From Beijerinckiaceae bacterium (lineage in GTDB: Bacteria > Pseudomonadota > Alphaproteobacteria > Rhizobiales > Beijerinckiaceae), in assembly GCA_027533425.1 (NCBI GenBank), contig JAPZUD010000001.1, positions 868,001 to 932,000 on the forward strand: a stretch of 64,000 nt of DNA, given 5' to 3'. Under the pieces are notes generated by a model that was given only the letters and a program-made list of their open reading frames with translations, was not told the DNA's origin and did no database searches. The position numbers were made by a program, and so were the translations under genes. Position 1 is the first letter of the stretch. Every line of letters starts with the position of its first letter. Positions 7,402-19,471 of the stretch are shown here, piece by piece.

Positions 7402-9843
7402 TCAATGGGCGCGGGCAGTGACGGCTGCGTCTTCCTTGGCTTTGGCAGCGGCCTTGGCTTCGGCTTCCTCGTCCCACTCGATCGGCTCGGGCTGCCGGAC
7501 AAGAGCGCGCTTGACCACCTCGTCCATGCGCGACACCGGGACGATTTCCAGCCCGTTCTTCACGTTGGAGGGGATTTCCGCAAGGTCCTTCACATTGTCC
7601 TCGGGGATCAGCACCGTCTTCATGCCGCCCCGCAGGGCCGCCAGGAGCTTCTCCTTGAGGCCACCGATCGGCAGGACACGGCCCCGCAACGTGACTTCAC
7701 CGGTCATGGCGATATCACGACGGACGGGAATGCCCGTGAGCACCGATACGATCGCTGTCGCCATCGCGATACCCGCCGACGGGCCATCCTTCGGCGTCGC
7801 GCCTTCCGGCACGTGCACATGGATGTCCTTCGTATCGAAGACCGGCGGCTTGATGCCGAACTCGATGCAGCGACTGCGGACATAGGAAGCCGCCGCCGAG
7901 ATCGATTCCTTCATGACGTCGCGCAGGTTGCCCGTAACCGTCATCTTGCCCTTGCCGGGCATGACCACGCCTTCGATCGTCAGCAACTCGCCGCCCACCT
8001 CGGTCCAGGCGAGGCCCGTGACCACACCGACCTGATCCTCGGCCTCGACCTCGCCATAGCGATACTTGGCCGGGCCGAGATAGGATTCGACCTTGGCCTC
8101 GTCGATGACGACCGCCTTGACCGGGTTGTCGGTGCCGGCAGCCAGCAGGATCTCCTTGACCGCCTTGCGGACGAGGTTGGAGATCTCGCGCTCGAGATTG
8201 CGGACGCCGCTCTCGCGGGTATAGCGCCGCACAAGAAGCAGCAAGGCTTCCGGCGTGATGCTCCATTCCGAGGCATCGAGGCCATGCTTCTTCAGCGAGT
8301 TCGGGATGAGATGCTTGCGGGCGATCTCGGCCTTCTCGTCCTCGGTATAGCCGGCGATGCGGATGATCTCCATCCGGTCCATCAGCGGGCCCGGAATGTT
8401 GAGCGTATTCGCCGTCGTTACGAACATCACGTTCGACAGGTCGTAATCGACCTCGAGGTAATGGTCGTTGAACGTCGTGTTCTGTTCCGGATCGAGCACT
8501 TCCAGCAGCGCGGAGGACGGATCACCCCGGAAATCCATGCCCATCTTGTCGATCTCGTCGAGCAGGAAGAGCGGGTTCGAGGTCTTCGTCTTGCGCAGGC
8601 TCTGGATGAGCTTGCCCGGCATCGAGCCGATATAGGTCCGGCGATGGCCGCGGATCTCGGCCTCGTCCCGCACCCCGCCGAGGCTCATCCGGACGAATTC
8701 ACGCCCGGTGGACTTGGCGATCGACTTGCCGAGCGAGGTCTTGCCGACACCCGGCGGGCCAACAAGGCACAGGATCGGCCCCGTCAGCTTGTTCGCGCGG
8801 CTCTGTACCGCAAGATACTCGACGATCCGGTCCTTGACCTTGTCGAGGCCGAAATGATCAGCATCGAGGACTTCCTGCGCCAGCCGCAGATCCTTCTTGA
8901 CCTTCGACTTCTTGCCCCAGGGCAGCGAAAGCATCCAGTCGAGGTAATTGCGCACGACGGTGGCTTCCGCCGACATCGGAGACATCTGCCGGAGCTTGCG
9001 CAATTCATGGTTCGACTTGTCACGCGCCTCTTTCGAGAGCTTGGTCCGCGCGATCTTGTCCTCCAGTTCGGCCAGCTCGTCCTTGCCGTCCTCGTCGCCG
9101 AGTTCCTTCTGGATCGCCTTGATCTGCTCGTTGAGGTAATATTCGCGCTGCGTCTTCTCCATCTGGCGCTTGACGCGCGTGCGGATGCGCTTCTCGACCT
9201 GCAGGACCGAGATCTCGCTTTCCATCAGGCCGAGCACCTTCTCGAGGCGGCGCGCCACCTTGGTGATCTCGAGCACGGCCTGCTTGTCGGCGATCTTCAC
9301 CGCGAGATGCGAGGCAACCGTATCGGCCAGCTTGGCATAATCCTCGATACCGGCAATGGTCGAGACTACATCCGGCGAGACCTTCTTGTTGAGCTTGGCA
9401 TAGCCCTCGAACTCGCTGGTCACCGAGCGCGCGAGCGCCTCGATCTCCACCGGATCGCTGTAATCCTCCTCCAGCACCGTCACTTCGGCTTCGAGGAAAT
9501 TCTCGTTCGCGACAATATCAGCGCGCCGGGCGCGGCTTACGCCTTCGACCAGCACCTTCACCGTGCCGTCAGGCAGCTTGAGCAGCTGCAGCACCGTGGC
9601 GAGGCTGCCGATCTGGTAGATCTGGTCCGCCGCCGGATCGTCATCGGTGGCGTTGAACTGCGTTGCCAGCAGGATGTGCCGGTCACTCCGCATCACCTCT
9701 TCCAGCGCCTTGATCGATTTCTCGCGACCGACGAAGAGCGGCACGATCATGTGCGGGAAAACGACAATATCCCGCAATGGCAGCACCGGAACGACTTCGG
9801 TGGTGCCCGGAACGGGGGTGGCACGCTTCTTGTCAGCGCTCAT
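7402..9843 (-). CDS. lon: ATP-dependent protease Lon
   Basis: An 813-residue Lon protease, the usual length. The N-terminal substrate-binding domain begins [20 protein letters not shown]; a coiled helical region follows; the AAA+ domain has Walker [10 protein letters not shown] near residue 361 and FLLDEIDKM as Walker B; the C-terminal protease domain has the catalytic Ser in [12 protein letters not shown] near residue 687, with the Lys further on in the [13 protein letters not shown] region. Lon degrades misfolded and short-lived regulatory proteins in the cytoplasm. It is the last gene of the minus-strand tig / clpP / clpX / lon series but has its own 336-base upstream gap after the clpX terminator, so it probably has its own promoter. 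Confidence 0.98.
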   Translation of the reverse strand: MSADKKRATPVPGTTEVVPVLPLRDIVVFPHMIVPLFVGREKSIKALEEVMRSDRHILLATQFNATDDDPAADQIYQIGSLATVLQLLKLPDGTVKVLVEGVSRARRADIVANENFLEAEVTVLEEDYSDPVEIEALARSVTSEFEGYAKLNKKVSPDVVSTIAGIEDYAKLADTVASHLAVKIADKQAVLEITKVARRLEKVLGLMESEISVLQVEKRIRTRVKRQMEKTQREYYLNEQIKAIQKELGDEDGKDELAELEDKIARTKLSKEARDKSNHELRKLRQMSPMSAEATVVRNYLDWMLSLPWGKKSKVKKDLRLAQEVLDADHFGLDKVKDRIVEYLAVQSRANKLTGPILCLVGPPGVGKTSLGKSIAKSTGREFVRMSLGGVRDEAEIRGHRRTYIGSMPGKLIQSLRKTKTSNPLFLLDEIDKMGMDFRGDPSSALLEVLDPEQNTTFNDHYLEVDYDLSNVMFVTTANTLNIPGPLMDRMEIIRIAGYTEDEKAEIARKHLIPNSLKKHGLDASEWSITPEALLLLVRRYTRESGVRNLEREISNLVRKAVKEILLAAGTDNPVKAVVIDEAKVESYLGPAKYRYGEVEAEDQVGVVTGLAWTEVGGELLTIEGVVMPGKGKMTVTGNLRDVMKESISAAASYVRSRCIEFGIKPPVFDTKDIHVHVPEGATPKDGPSAGIAMATAIVSVLTGIPVRRDIAMTGEVTLRGRVLPIGGLKEKLLAALRGGMKTVLIPEDNVKDLAEIPSNVKNGLEIVPVSRMDEVVKRALVRQPEPIEWDEEAEAKAAAKAKEDAAVTARAH

Positions 9844-10179
9844 CGCTTGGTCCTCTGTTCAGGTCGCCCGTGCCGGACTGCCCTTGAGAGGCAGGACAGC
9901 GAAGTGGCACGACCCCCGGTCATGCCGGGAATGCTGGGGCCGGGCTCCTTCCGGAGTTCCGCTTCCGCCCCCCTCTCGACAGAGGGTGGGCGGCCGTCGA
10001 AACAGGCCCTGTCGGCACCTGCCCGATCCACTCGTTATGCTCAACGTGGTGTCGATTCGTCCGCTATGCAAGGGCATCAGCCGCACCGCGATCATTTCCC
10101 GCAGCTTGCCCCCGTCTTGCGTCCCGCAGGACACAGGACCGGATGAATCCTGCCCGGCCCCGCAGCCCGAACCGGACAC
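9844..10179 (-). other. lon upstream region, no gene
   Basis: A 336-base gap between the clpX terminator and the lon start. It must hold the lon promoter. I looked for a sigma-32-like pair (CTTGAA and CCCCAT type) and for a good sigma-70 pair on the minus strand and found none convincing. No protein or RNA gene is evident. Confidence 0.5.
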
Positions 10180-10208
10180 AAAAAGACGGACGGGCACGCC
10201 CGTCCGTC
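10180..10208 (-). terminator. Rho-independent terminator of clpX
   Basis: On the minus strand an 11-bp perfect inverted repeat (GACGGACGGGC and its complement, two bases apart) runs straight into five T. It is 23 bases past the clpX stop codon. Confidence 0.9.
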
Positions 10209-10231
10209 CTGTCGTTCCGGCAGCGGCACGA

Positions 10232-11497
<1,266 letters not shown>

Positions 11498-11785
11498 CGC
11501 CTACCTCCTATCCCGGAAAGCGGGCCCCGTAACGGGAACCGGGCCTCCGGATCGCGACATGGCGTGGCGCGCCATGCCGATAGATGATCGGGACACTATC
11601 GGACGCGGCCCCCGAACGAAACGTTAATTCGCGGGCCGGCCGATCGAATGTCCCTGCCAAGGGTAATAACTTGTTCCCGCGTTGCAAGGGACGGGCCACA
11701 ATTTAACCCGGCAAACTGCTCCAAAAGGGGTCACGAGCGCTTGAAGGGCGCCGGAACGGTCCAGAATGTCACAGGACGGGGCGGC

Positions 11786-12421
11786 TTACATTGCCTTGGG
11801 CGGCTCCGGATCCTCGCTCCGCTTGGTGACAACCTGATCGATCAGGCCGAATTCCTTGGCCGCGTCGGCGGTCATGAAATTGTCACGCTCGAGGGCGTTG
11901 TGGATGGTATCGTAATCCTGCCCGGTATGCTGGACATAGATCTCGTTGAGGCGGCGCTTCAGCCCTTCGACTTCCTTGGCATGGATCAGGATGTCAGTGA
12001 CCTGCCCCTGGAACCCGCCGGACGGCTGATGCACCATGATCCGCGCATTCGGCAGGGCGAAGCGCATGCCTTTCTGGCCGGCCGTCAGCAGGAGCGAGCC
12101 CATCGAGGCCGCCTGCCCCATGCAAAGCGTGGTCACCGGGCAGCGGATGAACTGCATCGTGTCGTAGATCGAGAGCCCCGACGTCACCACCCCGCCCGGC
12201 GAGTTGATATACATCGAGATCTCCTTCTTCGGGTTGTCGGCCTCGAGGAAGAGCAGCTGCGCCACGATCAGGCTGGCCATGCCATCCTCGACCGGACCAT
12301 TGAGGAAGATGATGCGCTCGCGCAGCAGGCGGGAGAAGATGTCGAAGGCGCGTTCGCCCCGGCTCGATTGCTCGATGACCATCGGGACGAGGGAATTATA
12401 GGTCTCAATCGGATCTTTCAT
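11786..12421 (-). CDS. clpP: ATP-dependent Clp protease proteolytic subunit ClpP
   Basis: A 211-residue ClpP starting at the ATG at 12421 ([20 protein letters not shown]). The frame is accidentally open far upstream through the permease gene, but the conserved N-terminus fixes the start. The catalytic triad is Ser106 in GQAASMGS, His131 in MVHQPSGG and Asp180 in ALERDNF; the oxyanion loop is [11 protein letters not shown]. It forms the tetradecameric barrel that degrades substrates delivered by ClpX. The gene lies between the BenE-type permease and clpX, all on the minus strand. Confidence 0.98.
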   Translation of the reverse strand: MKDPIETYNSLVPMVIEQSSRGERAFDIFSRLLRERIIFLNGPVEDGMASLIVAQLLFLEADNPKKEISMYINSPGGVVTSGLSIYDTMQFIRCPVTTLCMGQAASMGSLLLTAGQKGMRFALPNARIMVHQPSGGFQGQVTDILIHAKEVEGLKRRLNEIYVQHTGQDYDTIHNALERDNFMTADAAKEFGLIDQVVTKRSEDPEPPKAM

Positions 12422-12522
12422 GATCGCCTCAGTTTCGTCGCGGCGATGACGTCGCCGATTCGTGCCGGAATTGCCCGTCACAGATAGAGATTGCCCCGCC
12501 TGCTGAAAAGGGCGGAGCGGAT

Positions 12523-13725
12523 TCAGCGTGAATCGGGGCGGTACCGGAAGGCCAGAAGCATTGCCCAGCCAAGCAGAAGGCCCCAGAACGCGCCGCCGAT
12601 TCCGAACAGGGTCAGCCCCGATGCGGTGGCGAGGAAGGTCAGCAGCGCCGGAATGCGGGCCTCCTCCTCCTCGAGGGCGCCGCGCATGGCCGCTCCGAAA
12701 GCCGGAACAAGGGCCAGCCCGGCGGCCGCTTCGACCAGAACCGGCGAGGCCCTGAGAACCAGCGCGGCCGCCATCGCCGCAAGGCCCGCCAGCAGGATAT
12801 AGCCGAAACCGGCCGCGATCGTCGCGATGTAGCGCCGCGCCGGATCCGGATGGGCCTCCGGGCCGGCGCAGAGCGCTGCCGTGATGGCCGCGTAATTGAT
12901 CGGCGGGGCCCCCGCCAGCGCGGTCGCGACCGTGGTAGCCCCGGTCGTGGCCAGCCCCTGCCTGAGCGACGGGCGATAGCCGAATGTCGTCAGCACGGCA
13001 TAGCCGGTGATGTTCTGCGAGGCCATCGTCACCACGAAAAGCGGCAGGGCCAGCCCCAGCAGCGCTTCGATGGAGAAGGTCGGTGCGACGAGTACGAGGC
13101 CCGGCCAGCGGAATCCCTCGCCGCCCCCGCCCTGCAGCACGACGCCGCCGAGCGCGATCGCCACGGCCGCCGGCACCGCCCAGAGCCGGGCGAACCGCAT
13201 CAGGACCAGCCAGGTCGCGAGAATGACGAGCCCGAGGAGAGGAATGTCGCGGACAGCGATGAACGGAGCAAGGCAGAGCTTGAGCAGGATTCCCGCCAGC
13301 ATCGCACTGGCGATGGTCTTCGGGATCGCCTGGACAAGGCGGACAAGCGGCGTCCAGAACCCTGCCAGCACGATCAGCAGCCCGACGACGACAAAGGCGC
13401 CGGTCGCGGCCGGGAAGCCGCCGGGCAGGACGCCCATTGTGGCCATGAAGGCGAGGCCCGGCGTTGTCCACGCGATACTGATCGGCATCCGGCTCGACAG
13501 GCTGAGCGCGATGGCGACGACGCCCTTGGCCAGCCCCACCACCAGCAGCCCGGAAGCAATCTCGGCCTCGGTTGCCCCCATCGCCGCCAGCCCCTTGATC
13601 AGGATCGCAACCGCACTGGCATAACCGACCACCGAGATAACCAGCCCCTGCACGGTGGCCTGGACGGAGAAATCGGCCAGCAGCCGGGCAAGGCCCTGCC
13701 GGCTCTCGGGCGCGGTTTCCGGCAT
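12523..13725 (-). CDS. BenE-family (benzoate/H+ symporter-like) permease
   Basis: A 400-residue integral membrane protein with about twelve hydrophobic segments. The start at ATG 13725 is preceded by GAGGAGGGGCAGG; the frame extends to 13806 without a ribosome site. The sequence has BenE-family features: an N-terminal [18 protein letters not shown], a conserved [25 protein letters not shown], the [14 protein letters not shown] stretch and [21 protein letters not shown]. BenE members carry benzoate or related compounds; no aromatic degradation genes are nearby, so the real substrate is open. It sits between tig and clpP, genes that are often direct neighbours, which suggests insertion or rearrangement. 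Hairpins precede it on the leader side (13748-13770 and a second near 13785-13806). Confidence 0.87.
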   Translation of the reverse strand: MPETAPESRQGLARLLADFSVQATVQGLVISVVGYASAVAILIKGLAAMGATEAEIASGLLVVGLAKGVVAIALSLSSRMPISIAWTTPGLAFMATMGVLPGGFPAATGAFVVVGLLIVLAGFWTPLVRLVQAIPKTIASAMLAGILLKLCLAPFIAVRDIPLLGLVILATWLVLMRFARLWAVPAAVAIALGGVVLQGGGGEGFRWPGLVLVAPTFSIEALLGLALPLFVVTMASQNITGYAVLTTFGYRPSLRQGLATTGATTVATALAGAPPINYAAITAALCAGPEAHPDPARRYIATIAAGFGYILLAGLAAMAAALVLRASPVLVEAAAGLALVPAFGAAMRGALEEEEARIPALLTFLATASGLTLFGIGGAFWGLLLGWAMLLAFRYRPDSR

Positions 13726-13823
13726 GGTCCTGCCCCTCCTCAGCAAGACGCCGCCCGGTCGGGGCGGCGTGAGGTCGATCCTGCCGGCGGGAAACCCGCC
13801 CGGCACTTGTCCTGTACCCTGAA

Positions 13824-13855
13824 GAACCCGAGTGACCCGGGCTTCGGATCACTCG
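13824..13855 (-). terminator. Probable terminator of tig
   Basis: On the minus strand, just after the tig stop, CGAGTGATCCG pairs with CGGGTCACTCG (11 bp with one G-T pair, 5-base loop), followed by GTTCTTC. The T run is weak, so efficiency is uncertain. Confidence 0.5.
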
Positions 13856-13864
13856 AGCGTGGGG

Positions 13865-15259
13865 TCACTCGGCCTTCTTGGCCTTGGCCTTCTTCGGCTT
13901 TTCGGCCTTTTCCTCGGCGTCCGGCACGTCATCATCCATCAACTGGGCGCGGGTGACGGTCTTCTCGGTGACCTTGAGCCCCATCAGGATGAGATCGATG
14001 ACCTTTTCCTCGAAGATGGGGGCGCGGATCTGCGCCAGCGCTTCCGGGTTCTTCGAGAAATATTCGAAGACCTGCTTTTCCTGGCCCGGGAACGAGCGGG
14101 CGCGGGCGATCAGCGCATCGCGCATCTCGCTTTCCTCGATCTTGATGTTCGACTTGGCACCGATCTCTGCAAGGACGAGGCCGAGCCGGACGCGGCGGGC
14201 CGCGATGGCGCGGTATTCCTCGCGGGCCTTTTCTTCCTCGCCTTCACCGAAGGACTGGCCCGAACGGGTCATGTCAGCGGTGAGCTGGCGCCAAACGGTC
14301 GAGAACTCCTCCTCGAGCATGGTGGAGGGCAGGTCGAACGTGTAGATCTTGTCGAGGCCGTCGAGAAGCTGGCGCTTCATCTTCTGGCGCGTCTGCTCGG
14401 TCATCTCTTCCTGGATCGACGCCCGGACCGCCTCGCGAAGCTTCTCGACATCGTCGAGGCCGAACTTCTTGGCCAGTTCGTCATCGATCACCTGGTCGCC
14501 CGGCGCCTGGATCTCCTGCACCGTCACGGCGAATTCCGCCGCCTTGCCCGCGAGTTCGCGCGCCTGGTACAACTCGGGGAACATGGTCTTGACGACCTTC
14601 TGCTCGCCCTTTTTGGTGCCGACAAGCTGCTCCTCGAAGCCCGGGATGAACTGGCCCGAGCCGATGATCAGGTCCACGCCCTCGGCCGTGCCGCCCTCGA
14701 AGGCGACGCCATCGATCGTGCCGACGAAATCGATCGTCAGCTTGTCGCCGTCCTGCGCCTTGTCCTTGGCACCGCGCGGCGCATAGGGCCGGTTGGCCGC
14801 CGCCATCCGCTGGATCGACGAATCGATGTCTTCCTGCGTGATCTCGGCAACCTCGCGGATGATCTCGATCCCCGAATGATCGCCGATCTCGATCTTCGGC
14901 AGGACCTCGACATCGACCGAGAAGTCGAGATCGGCCTTGCCGGCGAGAACCTGCTCGATCACCGCCTGGTCTTCGGTGAAGTTGATCTTCGGCTCGGAGG
15001 CGAGCCGGATGTCATGCTCCTCGACGATCTTCTTGTTGGCATCGTTCACGGCGTTCTGGACAACATCGGCCATGACCGACTTGCCGTAGACGCGCCGGAG
15101 ATGCGCAACCGGCACCTTGCCCGGGCGGAACCCGTTGAGATTGACACGCTCGCGGAGCGTCTCGAGTTCGCTTTCGAAGCGGCTGCCCAGATCGGCGGCG
15201 GCGATGACCACCTTGAACTGGCGCTTGAGCCCTTCGGCGAGGGTTTGGGTGACCTGCAT
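13865..15259 (-). CDS. tig: Trigger factor
   Basis: A 464-residue trigger factor beginning MQVTQTLAEGLKRQFKVVI at the ATG at 15259; the frame runs on upstream through tRNA-Leu, which rules out earlier starts. The N-terminal ribosome-binding domain contains the signature GFRPGKVP (canonical GFRxGKxP). The FKBP-like peptidyl-prolyl isomerase domain spans about residues 165-255 (DKLTIDFVGTIDGVAFEGG, IPGFEEQLVG). The C-terminal chaperone domain follows, ending in a Lys/Glu/Ala-rich tail. It acts on nascent chains at the ribosome exit. It is the first gene of the quality-control cluster, with tRNA-Leu just upstream. Confidence 0.98.
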   Translation of the reverse strand: MQVTQTLAEGLKRQFKVVIAAADLGSRFESELETLRERVNLNGFRPGKVPVAHLRRVYGKSVMADVVQNAVNDANKKIVEEHDIRLASEPKINFTEDQAVIEQVLAGKADLDFSVDVEVLPKIEIGDHSGIEIIREVAEITQEDIDSSIQRMAAANRPYAPRGAKDKAQDGDKLTIDFVGTIDGVAFEGGTAEGVDLIIGSGQFIPGFEEQLVGTKKGEQKVVKTMFPELYQARELAGKAAEFAVTVQEIQAPGDQVIDDELAKKFGLDDVEKLREAVRASIQEEMTEQTRQKMKRQLLDGLDKIYTFDLPSTMLEEEFSTVWRQLTADMTRSGQSFGEGEEEKAREEYRAIAARRVRLGLVLAEIGAKSNIKIEESEMRDALIARARSFPGQEKQVFEYFSKNPEALAQIRAPIFEEKVIDLILMGLKVTEKTVTRAQLMDDDVPDAEEKAEKPKKAKAKKAE

Positions 15260-15412
15260 GTTCAACCTTAGATGTCCGTTCGGGCTGGTGCCCGTATCAA
15301 AACCTGAATGCGTCGCAGCGACGCGTGATGCCTGTTTACGTCCTGTCCGGAACCGCCGAAACCGATCCGGCCCCGAGGAAACCCGGCCGATCCCGGCAAA
15401 CGCATTCGGCAC

Positions 15413-15497
15413 TGGTGCGGGCGAAGGGACTCGAACCCCCACGACTTTCGTCACCGGAACCTAAATCCGGCGCGTCTACCAGTTCCGCCACGCCCGC
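15413..15497 (-). tRNA. tRNA-Leu (TAG)
   Basis: An 85-base class II tRNA with encoded CCA (TGG at 15413-15415 on the plus strand). Acceptor GCGGGCG pairs with CGCCCGC; the anticodon stem CCGG encloses a loop with TAG; the long variable arm TGACGAAAGTC is typical of tRNA-Leu. Complete. Confidence 0.96.
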
Positions 15498-15728
15498 CAA
15501 CGCCTCCACCGGAGTAGAAAACACCTCCACCGGAATGGAATTCGTGACGAGACCGCGAACAGCCTCGCCTGACCAGCGGGCCGCGTCTATATCACGCTTT
15601 TCGTCGCCCGCAGCAAAAATCTGCATGAGCGCACAGCCCGGCACGGCCGCTTCGCCGCCGGGCACCGGGGCTTGACGGGAAGCCGGCATCTTTCGACATA
15701 GACGACGAGAATGCCCGAAGGAGAGCCC

Positions 15729-17159
15729 GTGCCAAACCCCTCGCCCTTCCGGGGCCTGTCCCGACGCACCCTCCTGCAGGGCACAGCCATCGTTGCCCTC
15801 GCTCCCGCGATGGCGGAGGCCGCCAGCCCCGCTGCGGAAAGGCGGTTCCACCTTCGTGCTGAGGCCGCTCCCCTTCGCCTCGGCACGGCGCAGCAACCGG
15901 AAAGCCCGATGGCCCGGCTTGCTGCAGTCGATGCGCCGGCTCCCGGCATGACGGTCCTCCGGGCACGGGAGGGCGAACCTTTCGTGCTGGAAATCGAGAA
16001 CCGCCTTGACCAGCCGACGGGGTTCCACCTGCGCGGTCTGCGGGGCCCCAATGCGGAGGATGGCGTGCCCGGCCTGACCGGCACGCCGATCCCGCCGGGC
16101 GGCACCGGCCTGATTCGGGTTCCGGCCCGGCAGAGCGGCACCTTTATCCTCGCGCCGAGCCTGGCCAGCCATGTCGCCGAGCAGAATGCGCGCGGCCTGC
16201 ATGGCGCGGTGGTGGTCGAGGAGCGCACCCGCCCGGCCTTCGATCTCGACGAGGTGCTCGCCGTTTCCGACTGGCGCCTCGACGAGCAGGGACGGCTGGC
16301 GGGCGACTTCAACAGCCGCCGCGATGCCGCGCGGGTCGGCCGGCTCGGCAACCGCCTGACAGCGAATGGCGCGCCGGCGCCCGGCGGCATGGTCGTCAGG
16401 CCGAATGCCCGTCTCCGGATCCGGATGATCAACACCTCGAATGCCCGGATGATCCCGCTCAAGGTCTCCGGCTTCTCGGCCGAGGTCTTCGCGATTGATT
16501 CAACGCCCTGCCAGCCCTTCGATCCCCTGAAGCGCACGGTGATGCTGGCCCCGTCTTCGCGCATCGAACTGGTCCTGCAGGCGCCGCCGCAGGCCGGCCA
16601 GACCGGCGCGATCGAGGCCAGGATCGGCGAAGGCATCCCGATCTTCACCTACCGGACCGAGGGCGAGCCCCTGCTCGCGCCCGCACGGACGATCAGCCTG
16701 CCGGATCCCGGCCTGCCCCCGGCGATCCGCCTCCAGGATGCGGTGCGCGTCGAACTGGCGATCACAGGCGGCGCAGGCACGCAGCCTGCCGATGCCGACC
16801 CGGCCGCCCTCGCCCGGCTCTTCGCCGATCCCGCGCAGATCTTCCGGCTGAATGACGGCAAGGTCGGCGGCTTTTCCGGCAAGCCGCTGGCCAGCCTGAA
16901 GCGCGGCCGCGTGCTCGTGCTGGCGCTGGCCAACCGCACGGCCTGGCCGCAGGTCATCGCGGTACATGGCCATGCCTTCCGGCTGCTGCATGCCTATGAT
17001 GATGGCTGGGAACCCTACTTCCTCGACACGCTTTATCTGGCGCCCGGCACGGTGGCGCGCGTTGCACTGATCGCCGACAATCCCGGCCGCTGGGCGATCC
17101 GGTCGACCATTGCGGAGCATTTCGCCGCCGGTGTCGCGACCTGGTTCGAGGTGACCTGA
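15729..17159 (+). CDS. Tat-exported multicopper-oxidase-fold protein lacking copper ligands (FtsP/SufI-like)
   Basis: A 476-residue protein. I choose the GTG at 15729 because AAGGAG lies five bases upstream; the in-frame ATG at 15711 has no good ribosome site. A twin-arginine signal (SRRTLLQGTAIVALAPAMAEA) directs it folded to the periplasm. Three cupredoxin-like domains follow. The four copper motifs of multicopper oxidases are degenerate: HWHG reads HLRG (FHLRGLRGPN), the YHxH motif is lost (FILAPSLASH), the HPxHLHG motif reads AVHGHAFRLL, and the final HCHxxxH motif reads STIAEHFAAG. It is therefore unlikely to oxidise substrates and resembles FtsP/SufI, a copper-free relative linked to cell division under stress. 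It stands alone upstream of glnB. Function by analogy only. Confidence 0.78.
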   Translation: MPNPSPFRGLSRRTLLQGTAIVALAPAMAEAASPAAERRFHLRAEAAPLRLGTAQQPESPMARLAAVDAPAPGMTVLRAREGEPFVLEIENRLDQPTGFHLRGLRGPNAEDGVPGLTGTPIPPGGTGLIRVPARQSGTFILAPSLASHVAEQNARGLHGAVVVEERTRPAFDLDEVLAVSDWRLDEQGRLAGDFNSRRDAARVGRLGNRLTANGAPAPGGMVVRPNARLRIRMINTSNARMIPLKVSGFSAEVFAIDSTPCQPFDPLKRTVMLAPSSRIELVLQAPPQAGQTGAIEARIGEGIPIFTYRTEGEPLLAPARTISLPDPGLPPAIRLQDAVRVELAITGGAGTQPADADPAALARLFADPAQIFRLNDGKVGGFSGKPLASLKRGRVLVLALANRTAWPQVIAVHGHAFRLLHAYDDGWEPYFLDTLYLAPGTVARVALIADNPGRWAIRSTIAEHFAAGVATWFEVT

Positions 17160-17325
17160 CGCGCGCGAAAACATGCTGCATATTTTTTGTGCGGAATGTT
17201 TATTTTATGAACAAGATGCCCGGACTGTGCGCGGCCAGTGACTTTGTCATGCATCCGGGCCCGCATTTGCCCTTCCGGCTATTGACGGCTTTCGGGCTTT
17301 CGTGATGTGTCAGCGCATTCTGTGA

Positions 17326-17694
<369 letters not shown>

Positions 17695-17868
17695 CGCGCC
17701 GGCAGCCCGGGAACCGAGCCGGTTCGGGGCGATGCGCGGGTCTGCCGTCTGGCTCTGGCGGCAGGTCCTGATCACTTCAGGGGCCACACAAACGCGCCCG
17801 ACAGGGACGATCAACCGAGTTCTCGCAACTCACACATGAAGTCGAACGGATAAAGGACACGACGCGTT

Positions 17869-19278
17869 ATGAAGACGGCAAAGGATGTTTTGAAGTTCAT
17901 CAAGGAAAATGACGTGAAATACGTCGATTTCCGCTTCACCGATCCGCGCGGCAAGTGGCAGCACGTCACCTTCGACATCACGATCGTCGATGAGGAAGCG
18001 CTCGAAGAAGGCATCATGTTCGACGGTTCGTCGATCGCGGGCTGGAAGGCCATCAACGAGTCGGACATGCTGCTGAAGCCGGATCCGGTTTCCGCCCATC
18101 TCGATCCGTTCTTCGCGGCCTCGACGCTGGTCATCAACTGCGACGTTCTCGAGCCGGCCACGGGCGAACCCTATGCCCGCTGCCCGCGTGGCATTGCCAA
18201 GCGCGCCGAGAACTACCTGTCCTCGACGGGTATCGGTGACACCGCGTATTTCGGCCCGGAAGCCGAGTTCTTCATCTTCGACGACGTGAAGTTCAAGGCC
18301 GACCCGTACAATACCGGCTTCAAGCTGGATTGCTCGGAACTGCCGATCAACTCGGATGCCGATTACGAAGGCGGCAACCTCGGCCACCGCATCGCCACCA
18401 AAGGCGGCTATTTCCCGGTTCCGCCGCAGGATTCGGCCCAGGACATGCGCGGCGAGATGCTCGCGGCCATGGCCTCGATGGGCGTCGTTGTCGAAAAGCA
18501 CCACCATGAAGTGGCCTCGGCCCAGCATGAGCTCGGCATGAAGTTCGGCACCCTCGTCACGATGGCCGACCACATGCAGATCTACAAGTACGCCATCCAC
18601 AACGTGGCCCAGTCCTATGGCAAGACGGCGACCTTCATGCCGAAGCCGATCTATGGCGACAACGGCTCGGGCATGCATGTCCACCAGTCGATCTGGAAGG
18701 GCGGCAAGCCGGTCATGGCGGGCGACAAGTATGCCGGCCTCTCGCAGACCTGCCTCTACTATATCGGCGGCATCATCAAGCACGCCAAGGCGCTGAATGC
18801 CTTCACCAACCCGTCGACCAACTCCTACAAGCGCCTCGTCCCGGGCTATGAAGCCCCGGTCCTGCTGGCCTATTCGGCCCGCAACCGCTCGGCCTCCTGC
18901 CGTATTCCGTGGACGAACTCGCCGAAGGCCAAGCGCGTCGAAGTCCGCTTCCCGGACCCGATGGCCAACCCGTATCTCGCCTTCTCGGCGATGCTGATGG
19001 CCGGTCTCGATGGCATCGCCAACAAGATCGATCCGGGCGCCGCGATGGACAAGGACCTCTACGACCTGCCGCCGAAGGAACTCAAGAAGATCCCGACGGT
19101 CTGCGGCTCGCTGCGGGAAGCCCTGGCCTCGCTCGACAAGGACCGCGCCTTCCTGAAGGCCGGCGGCGTCTTCACCGACGACTTCATCGACAGCTATATC
19201 GAGCTGAAGATGCAGGATGTCATGAAGTTCGAAATGACGCCGCATCCGGTCGAATTCTCGATGTACTACAGCTACTAA
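17869..19278 (+). CDS. glnA: Glutamine synthetase type I
   Basis: A 469-residue GSI, the standard length. It starts [20 protein letters not shown]. The N-terminal beta-grasp domain has [10 protein letters not shown]; the catalytic domain has [10 protein letters not shown], the metal-binding [11 protein letters not shown], and [10 protein letters not shown]; the ATP/glutamate region [10 protein letters not shown] is intact. Tyr398 in DLYDLPPKE is the adenylylation site, so the enzyme is of the GlnE-controlled type, consistent with glnB next door. It forms glutamine from glutamate, ammonia and ATP. A strong terminator follows. Confidence 0.98.
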   Translation: MKTAKDVLKFIKENDVKYVDFRFTDPRGKWQHVTFDITIVDEEALEEGIMFDGSSIAGWKAINESDMLLKPDPVSAHLDPFFAASTLVINCDVLEPATGEPYARCPRGIAKRAENYLSSTGIGDTAYFGPEAEFFIFDDVKFKADPYNTGFKLDCSELPINSDADYEGGNLGHRIATKGGYFPVPPQDSAQDMRGEMLAAMASMGVVVEKHHHEVASAQHELGMKFGTLVTMADHMQIYKYAIHNVAQSYGKTATFMPKPIYGDNGSGMHVHQSIWKGGKPVMAGDKYAGLSQTCLYYIGGIIKHAKALNAFTNPSTNSYKRLVPGYEAPVLLAYSARNRSASCRIPWTNSPKAKRVEVRFPDPMANPYLAFSAMLMAGLDGIANKIDPGAAMDKDLYDLPPKELKKIPTVCGSLREALASLDKDRAFLKAGGVFTDDFIDSYIELKMQDVMKFEMTPHPVEFSMYYSY

Positions 19279-19304
19279 TCGAGACTTCTTCAACCAGAAT
19301 GAGA

Positions 19305-19328
19305 GAGGCGCCTCCGGGCGCCTCTTTT
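19305..19328 (+). terminator. Rho-independent terminator of glnA
   Basis: An 8-bp perfect stem GAGGCGCC/GGCGCCTC with a TCCG loop runs into TTTT, 27 bases after the glnA stop. Confidence 0.88.
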
Positions 19329-19403
19329 CGTTTGCCGGTGCCGCGACAGAGGGGGAACCATCCTTGCGCCGCGGATGGCAGGCGACAGCGGGGCGGGAAT
19401 CAT

Positions 19404-19430
19404 AAAGGCCCCGCTTGCGGCGGAGCCCTT
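19404..19430 (-). terminator. Possible terminator of the small membrane-protein gene
   Basis: On the minus strand GGCTCCGC pairs with GCGGGGCC (one G-T pair) around a short loop and is followed by TTTA. It is 42 bases past the stop of the gene at 19472-19696. Confidence 0.4.
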
Positions 19431-19471
19431 ACTGGATCGTGCAGGGGTCAGGCTGCAGGGCGCAGGCTGGT

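Noticed and set aside
6385-10146. Very long plus-strand open frame (1253 codons) opposite lon
   Set aside because: It lies antisense to lon, whose sequence is fully conserved; the His/Arg/Asp/Leu-rich product is typical of a reverse-strand shadow in GC-rich DNA.
11786-13852. A single 688-codon frame joining clpP to upstream sequence
   Set aside because: The upstream part is the wrong frame of the permease gene; ClpP has a conserved N-terminus at 12421.
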